Shown here: positions 11,301 to 23,300 of the stretch, piece after piece
Numbering within the stretch: position 1 is the stretch's first letter
How the letters are laid out: every line of letters starts with the position of its first letter
DNA from: Plakobranchus ocellatus
Taxonomy: Eukaryota; Mollusca; Gastropoda; Plakobranchidae
Length of the DNA stretch: 26,182 bases
Direction: 5' to 3'
Assembly: GCA_019648995.1 (NCBI GenBank)
Contig: BLXT01003724.1
Coordinates: forward strand, 787,218 to 813,399
Notes under the pieces: generated by a model
What the model saw: the letters and a program-made list of their open reading frames with translations, nothing else
The model's database searches: none
What the model was told of the DNA's origin: nothing
Made by a program: the position numbers and the translations under genes

Positions 11301-14300
11301 TTGGGATTTTAGCAAATCAATAAGAGATCTATTTGAGCCGATTCTGGAATGGGTTATTCAGTTTATGTAAACTTACTTGAAATTCTTTGATCAGGTGGGG
11401 CTTTGTCATCTTCTTCTCCACTATCATCATTTAGAGCATCCTCAGGAATAGCTGAAAAAAGTGTTGTAAAAAATTATTTTCTATGACTATTTCTCTTGCT
11501 ACAGAGATNNNNNNNNNNNNNNNNNNNNNNNNNNNNNNNNNCAAAAGAAAAAATGTAATAAAATGCTAAAACAAAAACAAAATGATAATGATTTTCATAC
11601 ATGTTTTGTTCCACTGAAGCACAAATGGATTCTGAATGTGAAGGCAGACTACAAAATTTTATACTCAATAAACTTTTTAAACAATTACCTTGCATTTGGA
11701 CACCTGGAGCGTGGGGCAACATGCGAAGATTTTCAAACAGTCTTGTCCTGAGAAAAGTTTTTAAACTTTAAAATATCTCTATTGACAATAAAAGCAACTT
11801 AAATGATGACAAATTATCTCTGATAAGTTTGACTTTTTTTTCTCCAAGCTCCTGCTGCATAACAACTATCAATGAAGATTTGTTATCTTGCTATATTCTG
11901 TAATTAAGAGATGAATTTAAATACTACGAAGAAAATGATAAGCAAATTATCCTATTACAAAAATGCTTTCTTAAAATTCATGGCATGATTTCATTTTTTC
12001 CAAATGTGAGGTGGTCTGAGAAAACCTGTCAGGTTGTGCAAAGATTGTTATTGAGAAATGGGCCTTAACAGAGCTTGAAGGTCAGTCATGGTCAAATTTG
12101 AGTTAAGGTCAGATCATTATTCAACAACCATTTCTACACCTTTTCTGTGAGTTTAAACGCAAAAAGAAATTGACAAATAAATTAAATTTTGCATTTTAAA
12201 ACGGTGTATTGAGCAAAATGTTGAAAATTACATTATATTACAAAAATCAACTCCAACAACTTTGCGCCTTTTGAACAGCGGACTCATGAATTCCCACCCC
12301 ATCACACCATATTATATCATTAGAAAGGGAAATTCCTCAGCTTTTCATTCATAACTTGTGCGCATGAATACACTGACTTAGATTAGTCTTTGTGCACCTT
12401 TACACACCCTCTCTCAAAGCTTTCAGGCACTGCCCACTCCTGCAGCTTTTTCTCCTTGAGCCACGTCAATAACTCTGTATATTCTCAACTATTTCTTTCA
12501 AGTGATATTTTATCTCATCAGTAAAATTAATTATAATGACTACAGCAGTTGCTAAGAGTGATAACAATAACAACAATGACGGACAAGGTGATTGCTAGGC
12601 ATTTCTATGATCAGTCTTCATGACTTGGCCTTTGATAATGATCTCAGAGAATTAATTGTCTGACTGCTTCTGTGATAATAAAAGTCCGGAGGAAGATGAG
12701 GATGCTACAACTGACGGAAATAAATGAATATAATATATCTTTATCGTGTTCACTTTGTCAATATCCCAAATCTTGGTCTACATCCAGATCTAGAATAGGT
12801 CAGATCTATATCTAGATAGATTCTATCCTAACCTGTTTCTCCTGATAAATCTAGACCTATCCACTTTTCTGTATTTTCCAGGAACAATCTAGACCTAGAT
12901 ATAGATCAAGTTATGTCTTGTCTTTATCTCCATTCTAGATATTTCTATGACTATTGTAAAAGAAAACAATGCTTTGAGTGGTCTAAAAAGTAACTTTCGC
13001 AATAGTTTGACCCTATATTATTGTTCAAAACATGGATTTTTACTCAATATGTTGGATATGCAATAATATTATAGCAAAAAAAAAAATCACTGAAAGAGCT
13101 TTTTTGTTATGGAAAACAAACAAAAAAAGAAGGAAAAAAATATTACTTTAAACACGATTTTCTCATTGTGTCATATGCATGTTTTTTGAGCCTTTAAATT
13201 ATGATAACTCAGGCTAGAATTAAGATATTTTAGAAATTCAAAGACCAAAATGATCAGTAATTTCTCAGCTTTAACTCACAATATAAAATTTTCACATCCT
13301 GGCGGGTTTTCTCAGACTGCCTCAAAAATTACTTTATACTGCTTCTAATAGGCCAATTAATGCAGACCTACTAATCTAACAAAATCAATATTAATATTCC
13401 AGACAAGGAAAAAAAACTATTTAAATGAAAAAAAAAAGAGTATTATTGAGAGACAGCTGAAAGAAAGTTTTTACTCCTAAATCTCTATTTTAAACTCAAT
13501 CTAGATCTTTCACATTTTACTTCAGTTATTTCCCTATCCCTTAGAGTAGAAAATTTAAATCATAAAAGAGATCCTTTACATCCTCTACCATCAAATGTAA
13601 GAGCCACATTGTTATGATGATTTGAGGAATTAAATCCCAGTGCTAAAAAAGAGAATAAGACTGCACAATGTCTGGGCAACTGCTCCATTGCAAAAGATTC
13701 CTTTATCAAATACTGATTTTTTTTTAAGAACACAAAGAACCATAATGTACTTATTTATTTTTTTGGGGGGGAGGGGGAGGGGAGAGAGAATGATGATGAA
13801 TTCAACCACCTTGCACAGAAGCATCATTAATTCTTAAAGTTTTTTGATGCCTCCAAACAGACACCATGGAACGTCTATACTAACTTGGCCTAGCCTTGCC
13901 TACATCCAATTTAACATAAACAACTATGTCTAAATCTGTAAAAAAAAAACTTGAGCTCAATTAGTTTATCATGGTCTTGATGCTTCTTCAAAACTGCAGA
14001 TACATGTCCATGTACAATCCAATTTAGATCTAGGTTTGGGTCTAAACTAGGTCTACCAATGCCTCAGTAGTTTTGCCTTTGGATCTTTACAACAGGATGA
14101 AAAGAGAGAGAGAGAATGCGATAGAAAGAATGATGATGGCATACACTAGACACCAAGGAATTTCTTTAGTTGGAGCTATCTACACGATGTAAAATTTTTT
14201 TTTGGTAACTCGAATCTATGGTTGAAGTCTCACGCCTGATTAGCCTCTCAGAAAATATAAAAAAAAAGGACAATTGCCGAGTCTTTAAGATGGGTGCATT

Positions 14301-17300
14301 TGAGCCCTCAGGTACAGAGATAGGTACGGCCTACATTACATACAGCTGAGAAGGGAGGAGGGTAGCTTCATTGGGGCTTTGTTTATTCTTGCATGGGATT
14401 CTCCATTAAGACAAAACAAAAGGAAACTGAAAAAGCTAAGCTGGCCCTCAGGAGCAATGAATTGGAAATATCAGGACATTTGTACATTAGATAAGAACAG
14501 ATAGGCAGGCCTATTACACTTCAATAAATTACAAATTTTATCTTCCTTTTCTTCTAATCAAAATTCTATTTAATCATCTGTATAAAAAATCAGAATTAAA
14601 GAAACTTTATTTAAAAAACTTACTTAATTTTGTCCATGTATTCTGGTGTATTTTGGTTGGCCATGTTTGAGGGGCTTATGTGGAGTTTGAAATCAGGTCC
14701 ATAGTATTCAAAATAGTCATTGTATGGAAGTTCTGTGAAGCACAATAAAAATTACACCTAGGATAAATAAAGCTGGAGATGAATCAAAGTTACAATAATT
14801 TTTAAATTCCTTCAACAAATTTCAGACAAATGTAACACTCATTTTATACTCACAAAATTTTGAAGTAAGAGCAACATGTATAACTCTTGTTTTTTCAGGG
14901 CAAAAACATTAAAAAAAAGCACACAGGCAATCACAAAAAAAGATATGGAAAATTGAATACCATTAGCCACATCACAGTTGAGAGCTATAGATGTTTCATA
15001 TGTCCAGCAGCGAGCAACATTGCGAATAGTGTAACCACCACCACCAAGCAACAACACTGGGAGATTCCATTTTTTTATATACTCCACACACCTGCCATGG
15101 CCTGGATTAAAACAAAAATATATTGTCCTGAGATCAATCCTATGAATGTATGTTGGGCATAAAAATTTTAAGATTAAAGCAAAAGTGATAAAACAAAATG
15201 TATGAATATGATTGCAATTTTGCCATAATGAAGCTAGAAAAAAGACGATGAAAAAAATTATAACTTATGTAAACCCACTCCTAGCATATATCAATACTGA
15301 ATTAAATTTAGCAAGAGAACATGTAATGAACTACTTAACAGAAGCCAAAGCACTGCCAAAAGATGGCCATTTTAGTAATCAAAACTGATTGAAGTATTTT
15401 AAAAACAGATTTTGTAGAACTTTCACAAACAAGGAAGTTTAAAAAACTGGGACATATATGATTGCTTTACTCGATGCATCACAATTTAAAAATGTAGCAA
15501 AGTATTAAAGAAGGGTCCAAAACGAACTATAACTATCAATTTCTGTAACTGCATCAAGTTAAAGAAAAAAAACAATTTCTTCTTTAAAATTTCAATTATA
15601 AATATCTTAACATTCCAGGAAATACAACAGCAGCTATTGTGTTTCAAAACAGAATGTTAACATGGAGCAGTTCCTTTAAAGAATTCCCTTCTGAAAATAT
15701 TTATTGGATTAAAATCTAAGATCAGGAGATCTGCTGGGCGGAAAATTATTGCAAACTGTTAGGGTTTTTCAACAAAAAATTCAAAAACGCCTGAAACCCA
15801 GCTAAAACTGGAAATTTGACAATTCTGATTTAATGTCAGACAGTTCCTCATTAACAAAATGTCTGATCAAATCGATGAAAAGAGATAGAAGATAAAACTG
15901 GACTTAATTAATGAGAATTTTATATATTTTATCTAAAGAGCTTGGAAGTTTACAAAGTCAAATAAACTATTTATGGGATTTTTAAGAACAACGTATAGAA
16001 AAGAAAAATTTAAAAAGCAGAGAAAAGGACCAAGCAGTTACCTTTAAGTGTGAGATTGAAACAGCCAAGCCTGTCGCCAGAAAGAGAGTCTGCACCACAT
16101 TGTAGCACTATGGCACTGGGCTGAAACATTTCCATCACCCTGGTTATAACCTTAAAAAAAGGTATGCAGGCACAATAAATCATTCAAAGGAAAAAAATTT
16201 ATGATGGCCCAAAAAGCCAGGAAAAGCAGTATTCCCGCTTACTAATCATTCTTTATTGAAAAATGAATATTAATTTATTATTGCTGTTGATATAACAGAC
16301 ATTAATTGCACAAGATAGAATGAGCTTAAGAAATGATAAAGCTAAAGCAGACCCATTTACATTGTTCACCAGTTGGGGGATAAAGAGATTAAAAAAAAAT
16401 GGTGGATCAAAATGCAGATTATACATAAAAAAAAATTGAGTATGATGAAGATAGAAATAGGTGTTAAATCTTGATCTTGCCTAGGAAGAGGAGGGACAGA
16501 GAGACACTCAGAAAGGTAACAACAAAGGGAGAGAGAGACAGCAAGAGAAACAGGGAACAACAGGGAGAGACACACCTAAAGGGAGCAACAGAGGAAGATG
16601 GTGAGAGAGTGGAGAGGGCAGTCAGGCAGACAGAATGAGAAAGAGAGAAAGACAAAGGCAATCAGACATAGAGAGTGAAAGTAAGTCAGGCAGAGAGGAG
16701 AGGGGGGGGAGAAAGGCAGTCAGAGAGAGAGAGGGAGAGAGAGAAAAAGAGAGAAAGGTAGTCAGACAGAGAGAGGAAGGGATAGAAAGAAAGAAAAAGA
16801 GCAACTGGCATACAAAAACATTAGGGAAAAGTTAAATGAAAAAAGACATTCACATCGATGCTAATAAATATTAGAGAAGGAAAGTTACGTTTCATAAGCA
16901 CGATCAAAGTCAATGAGAGAGAGAGAGAGAGAGAGAGAGGGAGGAGGAGGAGAGAGAGAGAGAGAGAGAGAAGGAGGAGAGAGAGAGAGAGAGAGAGGGG
17001 TAGGTTAGGTTGGTAGACATACCAGTATGTAGATATTTAAAAAAAGAATCTCTTAAGATAGAATCGGGCATCTTGGCAAGTATTAAGGAAAGTACAGTTT
17101 GTATCGACCATAAATTAACTGTTTCATGCTATTATTAGTATTAAAAGCATGCATAGTCGGCACCTCAAGTTTCTTTGATAACAGATCTATTCTAAGGCTG
17201 ACTAGATGGTTGGGAACAACCTCTGATTTCTTTGATCTTTTGCCTACATGGTGGGCTTACTACGCTAGGCCTAATACTGGATGTGCAATACTACAATAGC

Positions 17301-20300
17301 TTACTTGCTTGCCTATCAATGGTCAATGAATTAATTATTTCATTTTACAATACTCTGTTCAGAGTGGACATAAAAGGTGGTATTGTTTTTCTTTCCAAAC
17401 ATTGGGCATTAGAGTAACAAGCTGAAGGGGCGGTGAATAAGTATGGCAAGAAACTTTGGGAATAAAACAAATCAAACAAAAAATTAGACTGAGGTGCAAC
17501 GCCAATCGCTGATTTTCACAGGCACCGAAGATCCATTGAGTGGCATAAAAACTAGAGGTCACAAAGTGGTTTTCATGACATTTAGGGACCGTCCCATTAT
17601 TTAATTGCAGGATACTGATTCAAAACTATAAAAACTATGCAGGCCTACTTGGCTGATAAAACTATTTACGAAAAAATATGGCAATGAGCTTTAGATCCAT
17701 ACCACATTTTTTGTATATCGTAAAAAGAAAGAAAATCAAAGAAAATGGAAGATAGATTTAGGAGATTTGTCAGCCCTTGCTGCACTCAGAGAAATTTTCT
17801 TGATGCTGAGCGCAGGCATAATTTTGTATTTGTTGGCATAATGTTGGCAATCATAAAACTATCAAAAAAACAATAAATAACACAAAAAATTCAGAAATCT
17901 GAAAGGTTGGAAAGGCAAAAAGTCGGAAATCCGATTTAAATCAGAAAACTGGCATCCCTGAATACTGACAAAATTATCCATATCTCTAGCAATAAAAGTT
18001 AAATCGCTTTGCATGCATCTGATCTTGACATTCAAAAAAACATTACAATACAGATATATATGTTAATTACTGAGCTGTTAAACATTTTTGGCTTCCTTGT
18101 GATCCTGAAACAGTACATTTTTTGAATTGAAGAAAAATTAAGCTTTTCTTAATATTCAGCCCCATAGATAAATTATTTGAGCCGCTATACTCTCTTTTAG
18201 AGTGTACAATATAATCTGATATCCCACATTGTACCAAGTCATATGATTAATGAGTATTCCATATAAAGATAAAACATGCATCAAAAGAGACCAGGGCAAG
18301 TCTCTCTGGTAATAGACACAAGCGGCCTATAATACAATCGCAACAGTACATACAGATCTATTTTAATAGCTGCAAAAAGATATGGGTCACCTTAACAATG
18401 ACAATATTTACATCTTTGACATTGAGACAAATTGAGATAGATAGGACCTATTAAATATAAAAAGACTGGGAATGTGAAGGATCATAAATTTTGCAGGCCC
18501 TTTTTTTTTCTTTTTATAAAAAGTATTCAGAAAAAAAATAAGCATCATGATCCAGACCCTTGTTTAGGGTTCTAGTTCTGTGAATTTCAACTAATTTTTC
18601 ACAATGGTTTTGTTTGAGGCCTAGGCCCTCGGCATTTTTTTTTTAAAATAGCTGCTTTTGTGAGTGTATCTTTTACTTAATAGCACATTATACAGTTTTT
18701 AGAAAGATGGAACTTTCTGTTCATGTCTTGTTTACACAGGTAATCAGTGTGAGATATTTTTAATAATACTACAGCAGTAAAAAAGTGAATAGATGAATGA
18801 CAAAATTTGCGTGAAAGAAATAGTGACAAGGTTTTGTTCTGTCTTCAATAGCAGGATTTTAAAGACGGGAATGCAACACAAGAGCAACAATACAGTATGA
18901 AGATCTGATAAGGCAGAGGACAAAAGAAAAATCAGACATGTCACCAGCCATAAAAACTTACTGGCTTGAAAATACTTTCATAGGATTCATCATCAATACC
19001 ATCCCTGAGAGGGAAATTTACTGCATAGTATTTTCCTTTGCCAGCACCAATGTCCTGTGGATTAAAAAAAATGTGCCATTGTTTACTGCCTCCTAAAAAA
19101 CGTTTTTTCTTCAAGGATGAAGCTCTGTAATCTTCTTAGTTCCATCAAACTAACTACTCTATCCTCATTAAAAAAAATCATAATATGAATTCTTGATAAA
19201 ATATGCCTCAAAAATCTACTGCTAAAGTTTGACTTTGTCATTTATCAGTTTAATACAGAAAATAATTCTTTCTGTTACATCAAGTTAAGACCTAACTTTT
19301 TTACCAAGAATATTTAGGACAGCCGAGTGAGAAAGAGAGGGGAGGCAGGGTTGTGTGTTTGTGCCTGTGTGCGGCCACACACACCACAGACACATATATT
19401 TTGTATATTGAGGAGATTGCTATGTAGGAAAATACATTACAGATTCATTCACTTCAGATTAAGTGCACATAATTTTCTAACTCAAGAATGTGTAAAAATG
19501 ATGCAACTCTCAGCAGTTTTACCTTTGCCTCTAAATATTTTGCATTACAAACATAAAATTGCCCACCTTTTTTCCCCTTCTAACTTCCATTATTTGAATT
19601 AGCAAGAGTCTTTTTACTTACAAATGAAATGAAGAAGACAAGAATGGTTCATTTGATATATAACTTAAAATCATTCCAAGCACCTAAATTCCAGAATCAG
19701 TATTTTGAATACCCAGCATAGAAAATAGCATGATATTTTTTTCAATCAACCTCACTTACCCTAAGATCTCCTGTCCCAGGAAAATATTCCCCATACTTAT
19801 GGAATGACACTGTCATCACACGATCTGTTGTATAGAAAGCTTCCTCAACGCCGTCTCCATGATGAATGTCTATGTCTACATACAAGACCCGTTGGTGATA
19901 CCTGAAATAACATATTTTCAGCTCTCATACCCAGGAACTGTAAATGAGGATATAAGATCTAAAATACTTGCACATTTCATGGTATTATACTGTCATCTGC
20001 ATCTGATTGCCAAATTTCAACTCAAAGTTCTAAAGTTTACTCAGCCATAGATGCTATGCTCTTGAACAAATACCATTAATACATGAAACAATATGAATGA
20101 TTACCTTTTATTTATAAACTTATATTTTTTTCAGTGAAACACAAATATGAAAGTGGGCAAGAAATACAAAAATGATTCCTTCTCTACAACATTGATATTT
20201 TCAGTGACAATTTTAACGCAAAGTTGATCTTCATGGCGACCACCTTTTTTGGGGGAATCACCAGTGAGGATAACAAAGTTATCCATAGTTCACACTGAAA

Positions 20301-23300
20301 GTATCTTGCCTAGACTCTGCACTGTAAATCTAAAAGGTACAGTACTGGCTTTACTACATAAACAAGCATAACAAGAGTTGGGCTTGATGACAGATCTATT
20401 ATTATCTAGAAACTATTTTACTAGCACTTTTACCTAGATTTGAAGAGGCTTTCACAATTCATAAATAATGCTTTACAAATCAGCAAGCAAAGCTTTGACT
20501 AATGCAAAAGGCTTAGCTTAAAATTCACAAGTTTCTGAGATTTGAGGAATAAAAATGTACAGTTTTAATGATGCCTGAAAGTGTGTTAGGTTTTGCTACA
20601 TTTAGTCTTTAATGTTAAAGCAATAATTATGATTTAAAATAAAAAAAAGGTTAAATTTTATGATGCAGTTGATAGTTCACCAAAATGATACTGTTAATTC
20701 ACCCTCTCCAAACATTCTACAGTAAAAATACAGAAAATACCCTTGAAAACCTTCCTCCAGTTTAAAATATTTTATTAGCTATTGAAAATAATGTTCGGGG
20801 CTTGAAAAATGAAAAAAAATTATGCTGTCTACATCGTGAACTCTGTATTTGAATCTCGAAAATGACTACAATTTCAATCGATTTAAATTTTTCACCGATT
20901 CAGCTTCTTAGCTTTTCCAAAAAGTGGAAATAAGGCTTACAAAAGAAGTAGAAGAGAGTTATTTAAGTGAAAACTTGATTGTGTATATTAATATTGTTTT
21001 CACGCACAAGAGTTGGCATACTTTAAATTCACACATCTAAAAACATGTAGTTCAAACTTACTTGAGCAACTCCAGAATTCCTAAAACTATGTCATTTACA
21101 TAGCAAAACCCTGATGCCTCTGATTTTTTAGCATGATGAAGTCCACCTGCCCAGTTGACAGCAATATCTGCAGCCTGTTTGTTGAGTTTCACAGCTCCCG
21201 CTGGAAAGGATATGACAAACTGATAAATATGTCAGCACAATCATTAAACTTGCCTCATAAAGAAAGTGTACAATTAAATTGAAAACAAATATAGTACGAG
21301 ACACATGTAGATTTCAAAAAACAATGTCAACTTACCAACAGATCCACCTGTGGATAGCTGACAAAATTCATACATGCCATCGAAGACAGGACAATCCTCA
21401 CCAACATTGACTGAAAAGGTAAAAAAATGAGAATGCAGTTATGATTGAAGCCATGATCAACACCAGTCCATAAGCAAAAATTTTAAATGCTTTCCTGTTA
21501 AGCATGAACATTTCTAATTGAAATAGCCAGAAAAAAAAACCTTCATTAAAAAAATATTGTCCAAGGCTGTAAATTGTCTTTATTGCATAGGACATAATAG
21601 GTTCGTAGCAAAAAAAAAAAAAAAATCTCCGATTCAGCTGTTTCACTGTTATGGAAACTCAATCAATAAATCCATATATTTTCCTGCATAAAAAAATATG
21701 AACGAGTCACTCCAAAAGTATATCAAGTTTAAAAAAAGCCTTATGGCTCATGTCCCCTACATAGAAATGTACACAGATTGAATCTTATACTGTTGCACTG
21801 ATTATGCCCCTTGTGTTAATGCAATGTGAAAAAAATACGAGGCAATGTTAACAAAAACAATTTCGTTTTGTTTCATAAATTAAAATGTCTTATGCTTTAC
21901 AAAAACAGTAACAATTAATAAATTAAAAAAGAAAGCTGATTGTGCTTGACATATATATTTAGAATCAGAAGCACTCAGAAAGCTCTGTTATATTATTAAC
22001 ACAATTCCTTAACTTCAGGTTACATTTTCTAGCTAAGTCTTACTTAGCGACATATAAAAAAATTTTTCAAAAAAGTAAAATGACACTTTCATCACTCATA
22101 AAACTCATCCATTTTATTTATTATTTAGACTTGGAAGTTAATGTTTCCATAGCAACAACAAAAAAATTGAAATCCAACATTATTTAGAATTAAGTGATCC
22201 ATCCAAAAATGAGCTAGGAAATAAGAAAAAAAATGTAATGATTAGTATGTACTATATATTTTTTATTTATTTTAAAGGTCATCCTCACATCTTTGCATTT
22301 GCTTGTTGTATTCAGCCATATTGTCTGGCCGTATGCTTCGTAAGAACTTTATGTAGTCATCACTGTGAAATTTAGTCATTTCCTCTGCTGTTGCCTTATG
22401 AGGTCTCTGTTGAAAGAAAAAAGATATTAAGCTAATAATCAAGCAATTAACCCTATTATTCATTGCTCTAGAACTACTGTGTGATGAATATGCATTCCTC
22501 TAAAAAAATACCCGTCTCACAAAATGAATCAAGTTGCAGGTCCACATATTAAGTGAGATTAACTCATAATATGTAAGTATAGAAGTAAATACTCTCAATA
22601 CTTTATATATATATGAAGCCTTTCGCATGTCTATAGAAAGTTTTCCACTTAGAGAGGTGAGTAATTTTCACCCCTCTAAACAATGGTTTTCATTCAAAGT
22701 CAATCATGCAGAACTGCAACTCAACTCATTTTGTCAGACCGCTACACATATACTAAGTCTCTATCTGGGGCAATTTCTTGAAAATGTCAATATAATATAC
22801 AATATAATTACAAGTAAATTTGAATCAGTGTATTAATTAGTGCGCATACTGCAGATAAAATTTTGTGCCAAATACATGCCACTTCATCTAGAAATTTGAA
22901 GATCCTGCACATGTTCTAGACCTAATAAATGGTGGACACGTTCAAACCCTAAGATCTATATTTTTGAGTCACTAAAGCGTTAATTGAAGTTATTTATTTT
23001 GTTAATAGATGTCTGTCTTTGCATTCATGCTGAAGCAAAAATCGTTGAAAAATTTACTGCCTCTTACCTTTGAATAAATATAGTAAAAGTAAACAATCAT
23101 CAACTCAAACTTATAAAAACAAATCAAACAAGAGTACACCGTTATACGTAAAAATGTTTCACCCTAAAAGGCTTTATCAGAAAAAAAATGACGAACACAA
23201 ATAAACTACCACAGAAGGTACTAAGGGAACAAGCATGACATAAAATATAACCTTAACGTTGAAAATGCTTGATGTAAAATGAAAAAATCAGTAAAAGAAG

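Larger units (their letters stand above)
7924..11376 (-). other. HDAC1: HDAC1 intron 12 (3,453 bp)
   Basis: The longest complete intron. Most of it, 8537-11161, is occupied by two apparently nested inverted-repeat DNA elements. It also holds an uninterrupted run of 43 A at 8301-8343 and a short (TA) tract near 8044-8057. Confidence 0.85.
11748..14623 (-). other. HDAC1: HDAC1 intron 10-11 (2,876 bp)
   Basis: GT-AG intron between exons 10 and 11. It carries an inverted-repeat element at 12007-13324 with a dense TCTAGA/TAGATC cluster at about 12780-12910. A G-rich run (G7-A-G5-A-G4) lies at 13765-13782. The remainder is AT-rich with no recognised feature. Confidence 0.85.
16151..18961 (-). other. 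HDAC1: HDAC1 intron 7 (2,811 bp)
   Basis: GT-AG intron between exons 7 and 8. It contains two GA-rich tracts (16483-16802 and 16915-17000) that read as polypyrimidine in the transcript. A solitary transposon-like end CTGGCATCCCTG lies at 17949-17960. Nothing else is recognised. Confidence 0.85.

Noticed and set aside
11474-11722. 82-codon frame running through the N gap
   Set aside because: Includes unknown bases and the exon 11 block [10 protein letters not shown]. It is exon 11 plus intron read-through.
12060-12125. Three AAGGTCA or GGTCA words resembling nuclear receptor half-sites
   Set aside because: Short words without consistent spacing or orientation, lying inside a probable transposon. 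No support for a regulatory role.
16366-16835. Several overlapping open frames of 60-69 codons rich in Ser/Leu or Arg/Glu on both strands
   Set aside because: They come from the GA-rich minisatellite, which lacks stops in several frames. Composition is that of the repeat and no domain is visible.
17001-17016. GGTTAGGTTGG, similar to TTAGG telomere repeat
   Set aside because: Only about two imperfect units next to a GA tract; chance similarity.
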